Source: an uncultured Burkholderiales bacterium (lineage in GTDB: Bacteria > Pseudomonadota > Gammaproteobacteria > Burkholderiales > Burkholderiaceae_C). From it: a stretch of DNA of 64,000 bases. The notes beneath the pieces are model-generated. The model searched no databases and was not told the origin of the DNA. It worked only from the letters and a program-made list of their open reading frames with translations. The stretch lies in NCBI GenBank assembly GCA_903822825.1, contig CAIJQQ010000044.1:39410-103409 (forward strand). The letters run 5' to 3'. The translations under genes were made by a program, and so were the position numbers. This document shows, piece by piece, positions 7,996 through 17,706 of this stretch. Each line of letters starts with the position of its first letter. Position 1 is the stretch's first letter.

Positions 7996-8655
7996 TCAAG
8001 CTTGAGCCAGCATCCCGCGTTTTTCAATAAACGCCACCACTTCGGCCAAGCCGTCCAACGTTTTGAGGTTGGTCATCACCCAGGGGCGAGTATCGCCGTT
8101 GGGGCGCATGCGGTTGGTGTCGTCGCGCATCACTTGCAAGTCGGCGCCCACATGCGGCGCCAAGTCGGTTTTGTTGATGACAAACAAATCGCTCTTGGTG
8201 ATGCCTGGCCCGCCCTTGCGGGGGATCTTTTCACCAGCGGCCACGTCGATCACATAGATCGTGAGGTCAGACAGTTCGGGGCTGAAGGTGGCGGCCAGGT
8301 TGTCGCCACCGCTCTCAATGAACACCACATCGGCGTTCGGAAACTTCTCGAGCATGCGGTCGATGGCTTCGAGGTTGATCGACGCGTCTTCGCGGATGGC
8401 CGTGTGCGGGCAGCCGCCCGTTTCCACGCCCATGATGCGGTCCGCAGGCAGGGCGCCGCTCACCGTGAGCAGGCGTTGGTCCTCCTTGGTGTAGATGTCG
8501 TTGGTGATGGCGATCAGGTCCCAGCGCTCGCGCATGTTTTTGCAGAGCATCTCGAGCAGTGTGGTTTTGCCGGAGCCCACAGGCCCGCCAATGCCCACGC
8601 GCAGGGGCGGCAGTTTTTTGGTGCGGTTCGGGATGTGGTGCAGTGCAGAGCTCAT
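7996..8655 (-). CDS. ureG: Urease accessory GTPase UreG
   Basis: A 219-aa SIMIBI-class GTPase with the P-loop [13 protein letters not shown] near residue 25 and the metal-binding [13 protein letters not shown] motif (CPH) that binds nickel or zinc. It couples GTP hydrolysis to nickel insertion into urease together with UreD, UreE and UreF. The start at 8655 overlaps the ureF stop (ATGA). It is the last gene of the leftward urease operon and is followed by tRNA-Ser. Confidence 0.97.
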   Translation of the reverse strand: MSSALHHIPNRTKKLPPLRVGIGGPVGSGKTTLLEMLCKNMRERWDLIAITNDIYTKEDQRLLTVSGALPADRIMGVETGGCPHTAIREDASINLEAIDRMLEKFPNADVVFIESGGDNLAATFSPELSDLTIYVIDVAAGEKIPRKGGPGITKSDLFVINKTDLAPHVGADLQVMRDDTNRMRPNGDTRPWVMTNLKTLDGLAEVVAFIEKRGMLAQA

Positions 8656-9341
8656 GATCGGAAAATCCGGGAGTATTGGGTTTCGTGGCGGGACGACAGG
8701 ATGGCCAGCATGGGGCTGAAGGCCTGGCGGTCTTCGTCGCTCATTTGCATGGCGGTTTGCACCGCCTGCGGGATTTCGCGGGCCAGCCGGGCCAGCATGC
8801 GCTGCCCAGCGCTTTGGCCCAGCGGCACGGCCTTGAGCGCGGCCTGAGTCATGTTCTCGGCCCAGCCAAAGGCAACCGATTGCAGTGCTTGGTCCAGCGG
8901 GGCTTGCGCCAGAGACAAAGCCAGTGCCATGGCCAGCGGGTAGGTGGGCGGCAATTGGGCGCAGCAGGCCAGCTGCGCGTCGCTGGCTTGTTGCAGGTTG
9001 CGCAGCCAATCGAGCAGGGATCGGCCCATCTGCTCGGCTTGGAGGCGCATTTCGGCGGATTCGCGGGTGGTCATGACCCAGTCGTTGAGCGCTTGCAGGC
9101 GTGCGGTGTCGCCGCGCTGCCAAGCAGGTATGGCTTGCGCTAACACGGCCATGTCGCCGCGCGACTGTGTCAGGTGCAGTTGGTCCACCACCCAGTCGGT
9201 GGCGCTGGCTTCGTGGTGCACTAGGCCTTGCTCGATGGCCGCTTCCAGTCCTTCGGAATATGAGAAGCCGCCGATGGGCAGCGCAGGTGATGCGAGCCAG
9301 ATCAGTTGCAGCAAACCCGAAGGCGCGGTGTCAGTGCTCAT
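8652..9341 (-). CDS. ureF: Urease accessory protein UreF
   Basis: A 229-aa protein with the family hallmark [21 protein letters not shown] near its start and GMA..F-type helical repeats following. UreF bridges UreD and UreG in the urease activation complex. The start MSTDTAPSG at 9341 was chosen because the in-frame upstream extension encodes the ureE histidine-rich region on another frame. It overlaps the end of ureE by 11 bp, and its stop overlaps ureG, so translation is coupled. Confidence 0.95.
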   Translation of the reverse strand: MSTDTAPSGLLQLIWLASPALPIGGFSYSEGLEAAIEQGLVHHEASATDWVVDQLHLTQSRGDMAVLAQAIPAWQRGDTARLQALNDWVMTTRESAEMRLQAEQMGRSLLDWLRNLQQASDAQLACCAQLPPTYPLAMALALSLAQAPLDQALQSVAFGWAENMTQAALKAVPLGQSAGQRMLARLAREIPQAVQTAMQMSDEDRQAFSPMLAILSSRHETQYSRIFRS

Positions 9342-9933
9342 GTTTGCAGTCGGGGCCGTGCACATGGGGCGCGGCAGGGGCAGAGCGGATCGGTATGGCG
9401 ATGCGCTTGGCTGCGACTGGGGCGTGATCGTGTTGGCCATGCCCATGCTCACTGTGTCCACCGTGCGCATGCCCACCGTGGTCGCCGTAAGCGCCGCTTT
9501 CCGGCTCAAAAGGCTCAGACACGGCCACCACCGTCATGTGCATGGCACGCAGCATGTCGGCCAGCACATGGTCAGGTTCGATCTTCAGGTGGTCGGGCTG
9601 CAGTTCGATGGGCACATGGCGGTTGCCCAGGTGGTAGGCGGCGCGGGTCAGGTCAAAGGGCGAGCCGTGCTCGGTGCAGGCGGTGATGCGCAGCACGTCT
9701 TGCGGCGCAGCCTCGACGCGCACCAGCGAGCCGTCTTCGGCCACCAGCACATCGCCGCCGCGTACCACAGTGCCTCGGGGCAAAAAGATGCCCAGGGCAC
9801 GGCCCGCGCTGTCGGTCGAGTCAAAACGGCTTTTCTGGCGAACGTCCCAGTCGAGGGTGATGGTGCTGGCGCGTTGGACCAGCACACGGGCCAGGCCACG
9901 GCCTTGCGGCATGAGTTTGGAGCAGTGGAGCAT
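9331..9933 (-). CDS. ureE: Urease accessory nickel metallochaperone UreE
   Basis: A 200-aa protein with the UreE N-terminal domain and the metal-binding core [10 protein letters not shown] long histidine-rich stretch ([19 protein letters not shown], near residues 153-171) and a terminal [11 protein letters not shown] give many nickel ligands, more than in minimal UreE proteins. It supplies nickel to the UreDFG-urease complex. Its start overlaps the ureC stop by one base. Confidence 0.95.
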   Translation of the reverse strand: MLHCSKLMPQGRGLARVLVQRASTITLDWDVRQKSRFDSTDSAGRALGIFLPRGTVVRGGDVLVAEDGSLVRVEAAPQDVLRITACTEHGSPFDLTRAAYHLGNRHVPIELQPDHLKIEPDHVLADMLRAMHMTVVAVSEPFEPESGAYGDHGGHAHGGHSEHGHGQHDHAPVAAKRIAIPIRSAPAAPHVHGPDCKHEH

Positions 9934-11675
9934 CAGAACAAAAAGTAGCGTTGGGTCATCGGCAGGCTGACCGCGGGCTCGCAGGTCAGCAGCATGCCGT
10001 CGGCGCGCACCACATAGGTCTGGGCATCGACTTCCATGCGGGGGGCGTAGTCATTGTGGACCATGTCTTTTTTGCCCACGCTGCGGATGTTCTTCACCGC
10101 ACTCAGCGTTTTGGCCAGGCCATAACGCTCGCCCACGCCCGCGCGCAGCCCGGCCTGCGACACAAAGGTCAGCGAACCCTTGGCCAGTGCGCCGCCAAAG
10201 CTGCCAAACATCGGGCGGTAATGCACCGGCTGCGGTGTCGGGATGGACGCGTTCGGGTCGCCCATCGCGGCCAACGCGATGAAACCGCCCTTCATGACGA
10301 TGGCGGGTTTGATGCCAAAAAAGGCGGGCTTCCAGATCACCAGATCGGCCCACTTGCCCACCTCGACGCTGCCCACTTCGTGGCTGATGCCGTGCGCGAT
10401 CGACGGGTTGATGGTGTATTTGGCGATGTAGCGTTTGATGCGGGCGTTGTCGTGGCGTTCGGTGTCGCCGGGCAGCTTCCCGCGCTGCATTTTCATTTTG
10501 TGTGCGGTCTGCCAGGTGCGGATGATGACCTCGCCCACCCGGCCCATGGCCTGGCTGTCGCTGCTCATCATGCTGATGGCGCCCAGGTCGTGCAGGATGT
10601 CTTCGGCCGCAATCGTTTCCTTGCGGATGCGGCTTTCGGCAAAGGCCAAATCCTCGGCAATGGCCGGGTCCAGGTGGTGGCAGACCATGAGCATGTCCAC
10701 ATGCTCATCGAGCGTGTTGACGGTGTAAGGCCGCGTCGGGTTGGTGGAAGACGGCAGCACATTGGCTTCGCCCACCACCTTCAAAATGTCAGGTGCGTGC
10801 CCACCGCCTGCGCCCTCGGTGTGGAAGGTGTGGATGGTGCGGCCCTTGAAGGCGGCCACGGTGTCTTCCACAAAGCCCGACTCGTTGAGCGTGTCGGTGT
10901 GGATCGCCACTTGCGTGTCGGTTTCTTCGGCCACGTTCAGGCAGTTGTCGATGGCCGCAGGCGTGGTGCCCCAGTCTTCGTGGAGCTTGAGGCCAATGGC
11001 GCCCGCGCTGATTTGCTCATGAAGCGCTGCAGGTAAGCTGGCATTGCCCTTGCCCAGAAAACCCAAGTTCATGGGGAAGGCATCGGCCGCTTGCATCATG
11101 CGTTCGATGTTCCAAGGGCCGGGCGTGCAGGTGGTGGCAAAGGTGCCCGTGGCAGGACCCGTGCCGCCCCCCAGCATGGTGGTCACGCCGCTGGCCAGCG
11201 CTTCGTCGATCTGTTGGGGGGCGATGAAGTGGATGTGAGAGTCCACGCCCCCCGCAGTGACGATCAAGCCCTCGCAACTGATGATCTCCGTGCCGGGGCC
11301 AATGACGATGTCCACACCCGGTTGCGTGTCGGGGTTGCCCGCTTTGCCAATGGCAGCGATGCGGCTGCCCACCAAGCCGATGTCGGCTTTGACGATGCCC
11401 CAGTGGTCGATGATGAGCGCGTTGGTCAGCACGCAGTCCACGGCGCCGCCACCGGAGGGGCCCGTCCCAGTCCCATTGCGGGTGCGTTGCGACTGCGACA
11501 TGCCGTCGCGGATCGTCTTGCCGCCGCCGAACTTGACCTCTTCGCCGTAGCCGCCCGCTTGCAGTGTGAAGTCCTTCTCGACTTCGATCACGAGTTCGGT
11601 GTCGGCCAGCCGCACGCGGTCACCCACGGTGGGGCCGAACATCTCCGCATATGCGCGTTTTCCAATGGTGGCCAT
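9933..11675 (-). CDS. ureC: Urease subunit alpha
   Basis: A 580-aa catalytic subunit starting [20 protein letters not shown]. Visible active-site elements are the nickel ligands in DSHIHFIAP, the carbamylated lysine in [10 protein letters not shown], the [10 protein letters not shown] segment and the mobile flap with [22 protein letters not shown]. It hydrolyses urea to ammonia and carbamate. The start at 11675 has AAAGGAAAA upstream; an extension to 11705 lacks support. It follows ureB closely. Confidence 0.98.
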   Translation of the reverse strand: MATIGKRAYAEMFGPTVGDRVRLADTELVIEVEKDFTLQAGGYGEEVKFGGGKTIRDGMSQSQRTRNGTGTGPSGGGAVDCVLTNALIIDHWGIVKADIGLVGSRIAAIGKAGNPDTQPGVDIVIGPGTEIISCEGLIVTAGGVDSHIHFIAPQQIDEALASGVTTMLGGGTGPATGTFATTCTPGPWNIERMMQAADAFPMNLGFLGKGNASLPAALHEQISAGAIGLKLHEDWGTTPAAIDNCLNVAEETDTQVAIHTDTLNESGFVEDTVAAFKGRTIHTFHTEGAGGGHAPDILKVVGEANVLPSSTNPTRPYTVNTLDEHVDMLMVCHHLDPAIAEDLAFAESRIRKETIAAEDILHDLGAISMMSSDSQAMGRVGEVIIRTWQTAHKMKMQRGKLPGDTERHDNARIKRYIAKYTINPSIAHGISHEVGSVEVGKWADLVIWKPAFFGIKPAIVMKGGFIALAAMGDPNASIPTPQPVHYRPMFGSFGGALAKGSLTFVSQAGLRAGVGERYGLAKTLSAVKNIRSVGKKDMVHNDYAPRMEVDAQTYVVRADGMLLTCEPAVSLPMTQRYFLF

Positions 11676-11676
11676 G

Positions 11677-12006
11677 TCAGAGTTTTCCTTTGACGCTCGG
11701 GTCAAGTTGTCCGTTTGTTAATGCGCGAAAGCCATACACCACGCGGTCCCCCGCATAGTCCACCAGCGCCACGGTGCGTTGCTGGCCGGGCTCAAAGCGA
11801 ACCGCTGTGCCCGCCGCGATGTTCAGTCGCATGCCTTTGGCCGCGGCGCGGTCAAAGCCCAGCGCTGCGTTGGTTTCGGCAAAGTGGTAATGCGAGCCCA
11901 CCTGGATCGGGCGGTCACCCGTGTTTTGCACCACCAGCGTGATGCTGCGCCGGTCGGTGTTGATGGCGTGCTCGCCATCGTCGATCAAAAGTTCACCGGG
12001 TGTCAT
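11677..12006 (-). CDS. ureB: Urease subunit beta
   Basis: A 109-aa protein beginning [16 protein letters not shown] with the [28 protein letters not shown] signature of urease beta subunits split around the middle. It forms the (UreABC)3 structural core with UreA and UreC. It starts 7 bp after the small membrane peptide gene and ends directly before ureC. Length matches the family. Confidence 0.97.
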   Translation of the reverse strand: MTPGELLIDDGEHAINTDRRSITLVVQNTGDRPIQVGSHYHFAETNAALGFDRAAAKGMRLNIAAGTAVRFEPGQQRTVALVDYAGDRVVYGFRALTNGQLDPSVKGKL

Positions 12007-12013
12007 GTGTGCC

Positions 12014-12187
12014 TCACTTGCGCGAGCCGAAGTACCAGCCTGCCAGGCCCATGGCGATGGCCACAGCCCAACCCAGCGCGTCGGTGGCGTGCCAATGCGC
12101 GCCGGTCATGCCATGGCCATCGTGGGCCAGTGCACCTGTTTGGGCCATTGCACCAACAAGCAAAGTGGCGAAGTATTTGGTATTCAT
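12014..12187 (-). CDS. 57-aa histidine-rich membrane peptide inserted between ureA and ureB
   Basis: A short leftward gene, ATG at 12187, preceded by the strong ribosome-binding site AAGGAG. It encodes a signal-like N-terminus ([21 protein letters not shown]), a short histidine-rich segment ([13 protein letters not shown]), one hydrophobic helix ([17 protein letters not shown]) and a basic SRK end. The spacing is tight on both sides (20 bp after ureA, 7 bp before ureB), so it is co-translated within the operon. Five histidines facing the periplasm would suit metal binding; it could be a reduced relative of HupE/UreJ nickel permeases. That role is inference. Confidence 0.75.
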   Translation of the reverse strand: MNTKYFATLLVGAMAQTGALAHDGHGMTGAHWHATDALGWAVAIAMGLAGWYFGSRK

Positions 12188-12207
12188 GGGTGTGCTCCTT
12201 CGGGTGT

Positions 12208-12510
12208 TCAGACGATGGGTTGGTGCACGGTCACCAGTTTGGTGCCGTCCGGGAAAGTGGCTTCGACCTGGATGTCCGGAATCATGTCTGCAATGCCGTC
12301 CATCACGTCCGCGCGCGTCAGCACGGTGCGGCCTTCGCTCATGAGCTGCGCCACGGTCTTGCCGTCGCGTGCGCCCTCCATCACGGCGGCGCTGATCAGG
12401 GCCACGGCCTCAGGGTAGTTGAGTTTGAGGCCTCGGGCCTTGCGGCGCTCGGCCAAAAGTGCGGCGGTGAAGATCAGCAGCTTGTCTTTTTCGCGAGGGG
12501 TCAGTTCCAT
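12208..12510 (-). CDS. ureA: Urease subunit gamma
   Basis: A 100-aa protein beginning [23 protein letters not shown] and containing [11 protein letters not shown] and GKTVAQLM, standard for urease gamma. It is the first gene of the ureA-orf-BCEFG operon. The 30-bp leader reaches a sigma-54-type promoter at 12553-12568, so expression should respond to nitrogen limitation. Confidence 0.97.
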   Translation of the reverse strand: MELTPREKDKLLIFTAALLAERRKARGLKLNYPEAVALISAAVMEGARDGKTVAQLMSEGRTVLTRADVMDGIADMIPDIQVEATFPDGTKLVTVHQPIV

Positions 12511-12552
12511 TTTGGTGCGCTTCTTTCCGATTTCGTGCGTTGATGGATTCCA

Positions 12553-12568
12553 TGCAAATTGCGTGCCC
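12553..12568 (-). promoter_or_regulatory. Sigma-54-type promoter of the urease operon
   Basis: On the minus strand the sequence reads GGGCACGCAATTTGCA, with exactly ten bases between the -24 GG and the -12 GC, matching the consensus TGGCACG-N4-TTGCW except for the first base. The expected start lies near 12541, 31 bp before ureA. Confidence 0.7.
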
Positions 12569-12615
12569 TCTTTATAGGCGTCATGGAAAAGCCCAGGTGC
12601 AGTATGCCGTTTTCT

Positions 12616-12630
12616 GGTGCGTGGCGCACC
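12616..12630. promoter_or_regulatory. Inverted repeat between the divergent ure and urt promoters
   Basis: GGTGCG-TGG-CGCACC is a perfect 6-bp inverted repeat located between the two sigma-54-type promoters, with another GGTGCA at 12596-12601. It could bind an enhancer protein such as NtrC, although the half-sites are oriented opposite to the textbook NtrC site. It overlaps the zone just upstream of the urtA -24 element. Confidence 0.35.
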
Positions 12631-12640
12631 CCTAAAAAGC

Positions 12641-12656
12641 TGGCACGGTGTTTGCT
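12641..12656 (+). promoter_or_regulatory. Sigma-54-type promoter of urtA
   Basis: TGGCACGGTGTTTGCT matches the sigma-54 consensus TGGCACG-N4-TTGCW at every defined base, with ten bases between GG and GC. The expected start near 12668 leaves a leader of about 58 nt before urtA. Confidence 0.85.
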
Positions 12657-12725
12657 AATACAGCTGCGGGTTGGCAATCTTGCCCTCAAGTGTTTGACAA
12701 ATCTTTTCCTAACTGGAGTGATCTC

Positions 12726-14000
12726 ATGATGAACCGTCGCGGCAACCTCAAAGCATTGGCCCTGGCATCTGCCTTGGCTGCTGGCACATTGACTTTTTCT
12801 CTGCAAGCGCAAGCTGCTGACACCATCAAGGTCGGTATCTTGCACAGCCTGTCTGGCACCATGGCCATTTCTGAAACCGTGTTGAAAGACACTGTGTTGA
12901 TGGCCATTGACGAAATCAACGCCAAGGGCGGTTTGCTGGGCAAGAAGCTCGAGCCCGTGGTGGTCGACCCCGCCTCCAACTGGCCATTGTTCGCTGAAAA
13001 AACCAAGCAGCTGCTGGGTCAGGACAAGGTTTCGGTCATCTTCGGTTGCTGGACTTCCGTGTCCCGCAAGTCGGTGTTGCCTGTTGTGGAAGAAATGAAC
13101 GGCCTGCTGTTCTACCCCGTGCAGTACGAAGGCGAAGAGCTGTCCAAGAACGTGTTCTACACCGGTGCAGCACCTAACCAGCAAGCCATCCCTGCTGTGG
13201 ACTACCTGATGAGCAAAGACGGTGGTTCGGCCAAGCGTTGGGTGCTCTTGGGCACAGACTACGTCTACCCCCGCACCACCAACAAAATCTTGCGCGCTTA
13301 CCTGATCAGCAAAGGTGTCAAAGAGTCTGACATCGATGAAAAATACACACCGTTTGGCCACTCCGATTACCAAACCATCGTGGCTGACATCAAGAAATTC
13401 TCGGCCGGTGGCAAGACCGCTGTGGTCTCCACCATCAACGGTGACTCCAACGTGCCTTTCTACAAGGAACTCGGCAACGCGGGCCTGAAAGCCAAAGACG
13501 TGCCTGTGGTGGCCTTCTCTGTCGGTGAAGAAGAGCTGCGCGGCGTGGACACCAAGCCCTTGGTCGGTCACCTGGCGGCCTGGAACTACTTCCAGTCCAT
13601 CAAGAACCCCGCCAACGACGAGTTCATCAAGAAGTGGTCGGCTTACGCCAAGGCCAAGGGCATTGCAGGTCACAAAGACAAGCCTCTCACAAACGATCCA
13701 ATGGAAGCGACTTACATCGGCATCAACATGTGGAAGCAAGCGGTCGAGAAAGCCAAGTCCACCGACACTGACAAAGTCATCGCAGCGATGGCTGGACAAA
13801 CCTTCACGGCACCTTCTGGCATTACCAGCAAGATGGACGAGAAAAACCACCACCTGCACAAGTCGGTGTTCATTGGCGAGATCAAGGCCGACGGCCAATT
13901 CAACGTGGTCTGGAAAACGCCCGGTCCCGTCAAAGCCAAGCCATGGAGCCCTTACATCCCTGGCAACAACGTCAAGCCTGACGAGCCTGTCAAGAAGTAA
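12726..14000 (+). CDS. urtA: Urea ABC transporter substrate-binding protein UrtA
   Basis: A 424-aa periplasmic protein with a signal peptide (MMNRRGNLKALALASALAAG, cleavage probably after QAQAA near residue 37) followed by DTIKVGILHSLSGTMAISE, the UrtA-type start of the mature domain. GGLLGKKLEPVVVDPASNW and FGCWTSVSRKSVLPV are typical of the urea/short-chain amide binding family. It delivers urea to UrtBCDE. It has its own sigma-54-type promoter and is followed by a partial terminator, which would make it more abundant than the membrane subunits. Confidence 0.96.
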   Translation: MMNRRGNLKALALASALAAGTLTFSLQAQAADTIKVGILHSLSGTMAISETVLKDTVLMAIDEINAKGGLLGKKLEPVVVDPASNWPLFAEKTKQLLGQDKVSVIFGCWTSVSRKSVLPVVEEMNGLLFYPVQYEGEELSKNVFYTGAAPNQQAIPAVDYLMSKDGGSAKRWVLLGTDYVYPRTTNKILRAYLISKGVKESDIDEKYTPFGHSDYQTIVADIKKFSAGGKTAVVSTINGDSNVPFYKELGNAGLKAKDVPVVAFSVGEEELRGVDTKPLVGHLAAWNYFQSIKNPANDEFIKKWSAYAKAKGIAGHKDKPLTNDPMEATYIGINMWKQAVEKAKSTDTDKVIAAMAGQTFTAPSGITSKMDEKNHHLHKSVFIGEIKADGQFNVVWKTPGPVKAKPWSPYIPGNNVKPDEPVKK

Positions 14001-14016
14001 TTGGTCAGCAGCGTCC

Positions 14017-14052
14017 TGAAAAGGGGAGGGCGCATGTCCTCCCTTTTTTTTT
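14017..14052 (+). terminator. Attenuating terminator between urtA and urtB
   Basis: AAAGGGGAGG and CCTCCCTTT form a GC-rich hairpin (one bulged G) around the loop GCGCATGT, followed by nine T residues. It lies just downstream of urtA and likely reduces, without abolishing, transcription into urtBCDE. Confidence 0.75.
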
Positions 14053-14098
14053 GGCGTGCAAGGCGCCTTGATCAAAGCGCCTGCAAAGGAAAACTGGA

Positions 14099-15688
14099 AT
14101 GCAAACAAAAATGAGATGGTGTGCGCGGTGGATGGTGGTGCTGTGTCTGCTGATGACCAGTGCAGCTCAAGCGCTGACCAAAGAAGAGGCATTGGGCATT
14201 GCCGCCGGAGACAACGACGCCAGGGTCGAAGCTCTGGCCAAAGCCGTGGCGCAAGGCGATGAAAAAACTGCCGCTTACCTGCAAGCGCTGGCCGACGATG
14301 CCGTCAAGATCGCAGGCGGCAGGGTGCTGGTGCTGCAAGGCACTCAAGCCATCGACCCGGTCACAGGTGAAAAAGTCGACTTGCCCGCAGATGCCGAAGA
14401 TGTGATGCTGAACAACCGCTTGCGCGGCGAAGTGGACACGGCCTTGGCCGCGCTCAAGCTGTTCAGCCCCGATGTGAAAATCCGCTCATTGGCGGCGCTG
14501 TCTCTGCTAAAAGAGCCCGACATCAGCCGCAAGCCCGTGCTCGACAAAGCGCTGGCCGCAGAAAAAGACCCCCAAGTGCTGGTGTTGATCAAGCAAGCGC
14601 GCGCTGCTGTGATGCTTGCCAGCGAAGTGCCCAACGACCGACTTCTGGCCGCGCGTGAGCTTTCAGGCAGTGCCCAACCCGAAGTGCTTTTGCTGCTGAA
14701 CCAGCAGCTCACGGCTGAAACCGACCCAGCCGTTCAGGGCGTCATCAAAGCTTCGCTGCGTGAAGTGCAGGACGGCTTGCGCTGGGGCGAGCGGCTCGGT
14801 CAGCTGTTCACAGGCGCAAGCCTGGGCTCCATTTTGTTGCTGGTGGCGCTGGGTTTGGCCATCACCTATGGCCTGATGGGCGTCATCAACATGGCGCACG
14901 GCGAGCTGATGATGATCGGTGCCTACGCCACCTATTTGGTGCAGGTGCTTTTTCGCCAGTATTTCCCAGCTGCGTTTGACTATTACCTGCTGGCGGCGAT
15001 GCCGGTGGCGTTTTTGACTTCGGCCTTGGTGGGCGCGGCGCTGGAGCGCTCCATCCTCAAGCACCTGTACGGTCGTCCGCTTGAGACTTTGCTGGCCACC
15101 TGGGGCATCAGCCTCATGCTCATGCAAGGCGTGCGCAGCCTGTTTGGCGCGCAAAACGTGGGTGTGGAAAACCCCGCTTGGATGAGCGGCTCGCTGCAAA
15201 TCCTGCCCAACTTGCAACTGCCCTGGAACCGCCTGATCATCATCGCGTTCGCGGCTGCCGTGCTGGTGGGCATGGCGTTTTTGATCGGCAAAACGCGCCT
15301 GGGTCTGTTTGTGCGCGGCGTCACGCAAAACCGCCCCATGGCCTCGTGCATGGGCGTCAACACTGCACGCATTGACACCTACGCTTTTGCATTAGGCTCA
15401 GGCATTGCCGGGCTGGCGGGCTGTGCGCTCAGCCAGGTCGGCAACGTCGGTCCTGACTTGGGCCAGAGCTACATCGTGGACTCGTTCATGGTGGTGGTGC
15501 TGGGTGGTGTGGGCCAGCTGGCCGGCACCGTGTATGCCGCGCTGGGTCTGGGCCTTGTCAACAAACTGCTCGAAGGCTGGACAGGGGCCGTGCTGGCCAA
15601 GATCTGTGTGCTGGTCTTCATCATCATCTTCATCCAGAAGCGCCCACAAGGCATCTTCGCGATGAAGGGTCGCAGCGCAGAGGCCTGA
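14099..15688 (+). CDS. urtB: Urea ABC transporter permease UrtB
   Basis: A 529-aa protein with a signal peptide (ends near TSAAQA, residue 24) and a periplasmic N-terminal helical region of about 215 residues, then a LivH-type permease domain with GLAITYGLMGVINMAHGELMM and GSGIAGLAGCALSQVGNVGPDLGQ. The long N-terminal extension is typical of UrtB and separates it from amino-acid LivH permeases. It forms the membrane channel with UrtC. It starts 98 bp after urtA and ends 2 bp before urtC. Confidence 0.95.
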   Translation: MQTKMRWCARWMVVLCLLMTSAAQALTKEEALGIAAGDNDARVEALAKAVAQGDEKTAAYLQALADDAVKIAGGRVLVLQGTQAIDPVTGEKVDLPADAEDVMLNNRLRGEVDTALAALKLFSPDVKIRSLAALSLLKEPDISRKPVLDKALAAEKDPQVLVLIKQARAAVMLASEVPNDRLLAARELSGSAQPEVLLLLNQQLTAETDPAVQGVIKASLREVQDGLRWGERLGQLFTGASLGSILLLVALGLAITYGLMGVINMAHGELMMIGAYATYLVQVLFRQYFPAAFDYYLLAAMPVAFLTSALVGAALERSILKHLYGRPLETLLATWGISLMLMQGVRSLFGAQNVGVENPAWMSGSLQILPNLQLPWNRLIIIAFAAAVLVGMAFLIGKTRLGLFVRGVTQNRPMASCMGVNTARIDTYAFALGSGIAGLAGCALSQVGNVGPDLGQSYIVDSFMVVVLGGVGQLAGTVYAALGLGLVNKLLEGWTGAVLAKICVLVFIIIFIQKRPQGIFAMKGRSAEA

Positions 15689-15690
15689 AC

Positions 15691-16821
15691 ATGACAAACA
15701 AACTTCAACTTCCTGCTGCGCCCGTTTTGCTGACACGCAAAGCCTGGACGGCGTTCCTCGTGTGCTTGCTCGCTGTGGGGGTGCTGGCCCCCATGCTCAA
15801 CCTGTTTGTGCCCGAGGGCAGTGCTTTGCACATGAGCGACTATGCGGTGGCCTTGGTCGGCAAGATCATGTGCTACGCCATCTGCGCGTTGGCCATGGAC
15901 CTGATCTGGGGCTACACCGGCATCCTGTCGCTGGGCCACGGCCTGTTCTTTGCGCTGGGCGGTTATGTGATGGGCATGTACCTCATGCGCCAGATCGGGC
16001 AAGACGGCAACTACAAAAGCGATCTGCCCGACTTCATGGTCTTCTTGGACTGGAAAGAATTGCCCTGGCAGTGGCTGCTGTCGGACAGTTTTGTCGCCAC
16101 CTTGGTGCTGGTGGTGCTGGTGCCTGCGGTGGTGGCCGGGGTGTTTGGCTTCTTTGCCTTTCGCTCGCGCATCAAAGGGGTGTATTTCTCCATCATCACG
16201 CAGGCCATGACCTATGCGGCTTTGCTGCTGTTCTTTCGCAACGAAACCGGCTTTGGCGGCAACAACGGCTTCACCGATTTCAAGCGCATTTTGGGCATGC
16301 CCATTGCCACACCGAGCATGCGCATGGGTTTGTTTGTGATCACGGGCCTGACGCTGTTGGGCTTCTTTTTGTTCGCACGTTGGCTGGTCACGAGCAAGTA
16401 TGGCCGTGTGCTGCAAGCCATCCGCGATGCGGAAAGCCGTGTCATGTTTTCGGGTTATTCACCGTTGCCCTACAAACTCAGTATCTGGGTGATCTCGGCG
16501 GTCATGTGCGGCATCGCGGGCGCATTGTATGTGCCACAGGTGGGCATCATCAATCCCGGCGAGATGAGCGCTGCCAACTCGATCGAGATTGCCGTGTGGG
16601 CCGCTGTCGGTGGCCGTGGCACCCTCATTGGTCCGATTGTGGGCGCTTTCTTGGTCAACGGCGCCAAGAGCTGGCTGACGGTCACTGCGCCTGAATTTTG
16701 GTTGTACTTTTTGGGGGCCTTGTTCATTGCGGTGACTTTGTATTTGCCGAACGGGGTGGTGGGTCTGGTCGCCAAACTCAAAGCCAAAACCATGCAAGAC
16801 AAGAAAGGCGGTGCCGCATGA
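15691..16821 (+). CDS. urtC: Urea ABC transporter permease UrtC
   Basis: A 376-aa LivM-type permease with several membrane segments and the conserved CYAICALAMDLIWGYTGILSLGHG motif (residues about 60-85, split here by context) and AVWAAVGGRGTLIGPIVGAFLVNGAKSW near the end. It partners with UrtB. Its stop overlaps the urtD start (ATGA at 16818-16821), so translation is coupled. Confidence 0.95.
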   Translation: MTNKLQLPAAPVLLTRKAWTAFLVCLLAVGVLAPMLNLFVPEGSALHMSDYAVALVGKIMCYAICALAMDLIWGYTGILSLGHGLFFALGGYVMGMYLMRQIGQDGNYKSDLPDFMVFLDWKELPWQWLLSDSFVATLVLVVLVPAVVAGVFGFFAFRSRIKGVYFSIITQAMTYAALLLFFRNETGFGGNNGFTDFKRILGMPIATPSMRMGLFVITGLTLLGFFLFARWLVTSKYGRVLQAIRDAESRVMFSGYSPLPYKLSIWVISAVMCGIAGALYVPQVGIINPGEMSAANSIEIAVWAAVGGRGTLIGPIVGAFLVNGAKSWLTVTAPEFWLYFLGALFIAVTLYLPNGVVGLVAKLKAKTMQDKKGGAA

Positions 16822-17693
16822 CGCCCGACCTGCTGAAAAAAGGCGCCGAGCGCATCGCCGAACACGCCAAGCTGGTGGTGGAATCCACCGAGTCCGGTGG
16901 CCGCAGCGCAGGCTATGGCCGCGTGGTGCAAGACGCAGATCAAGTGGACGTGACCCACGGCCGCATTTTGTATCTGGAAGACGTGAGCGTGAGCTTTGAC
17001 GGTTTCAAGGCCATCAACAAGCTGTCGCTCGACATCGCCCCGGGCGAGCTGCGCTGCATCATTGGCCCCAACGGTGCGGGCAAGACCACGATGATGGACA
17101 TCATCACCGGCAAGACCCGACCCGACGAGGGCCGCGTGTTCTTTGGCAGCACCATTGACCTGCTGCGCCACAACGAGCCGCAAATCGCACAGCTGGGCAT
17201 TGGCCGCAAGTTCCAAAAGCCCACGGTGTTCGAGCAGCTCACGGTGTTTGAAAACCTGGAGCTCGCACTCAAGACCAACAAGGGCGTCAAAGCCTCGATG
17301 TTCTTTAAGCTCGATTCGGTGCAGTCAGACCGTTTGGCCGAAGTGCTGCACACCATCCATTTGGCAGACAGCGTCAGCAAGCCAGCGGGGCTGCTCAGTC
17401 ACGGCCAAAAGCAATGGCTGGAAATCGGCATGTTGCTGATGCAGGACCCCAAACTGCTGCTGCTGGACGAGCCCGTGGCCGGTATGACCGACCATGAGAC
17501 CGAGCGCACTGCCGAGTTGTTTTTGACGCTCAAGGGCAAGCACTCGCTGATGGTCGTGGAGCACGACATGAGCTTCATCCGAACCATCTCGGACATCGTG
17601 ACCGTGCTGTGCGACGGCTCGGTGCTGGCCCAAGGCACGCTCGATCAGGTGCAAGCCGACGAGCGGGTGATTGAGGTGTACCTTGGTCGTTGA
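16818..17693 (+). CDS. urtD: Urea ABC transporter ATP-binding protein UrtD
   Basis: A 291-aa ABC ATPase with Walker A GPNGAGKTTMMD, the LSHGQKQWLEIGM signature and Walker B LLLLDEPVAGMTDHE. An N-terminal extension of about 50 residues precedes the ABC domain. It is of the LivG type (MTDHET ending) and energises urea uptake. The start at 16818 overlaps the urtC stop. A REPIN-like repeat separates it from urtE. Confidence 0.95.
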   Translation: MTPDLLKKGAERIAEHAKLVVESTESGGRSAGYGRVVQDADQVDVTHGRILYLEDVSVSFDGFKAINKLSLDIAPGELRCIIGPNGAGKTTMMDIITGKTRPDEGRVFFGSTIDLLRHNEPQIAQLGIGRKFQKPTVFEQLTVFENLELALKTNKGVKASMFFKLDSVQSDRLAEVLHTIHLADSVSKPAGLLSHGQKQWLEIGMLLMQDPKLLLLDEPVAGMTDHETERTAELFLTLKGKHSLMVVEHDMSFIRTISDIVTVLCDGSVLAQGTLDQVQADERVIEVYLGR

Positions 17694-17706
17694 AATCAGC
17701 TTCTTC

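Noticed and set aside
12616-12630. GGTGCG-TGG-CGCACC as a bona fide NtrC enhancer
   Set aside because: The half-sites point the opposite way from the consensus TGCACC-N5-GGTGCA, so it is kept only as an inverted repeat of unknown binder.
12501-14192. 563-codon minus-strand frame opposite urtA
   Set aside because: It covers urtA and its sigma-54-type promoter on the other strand; no family features, and urtA is unambiguous.
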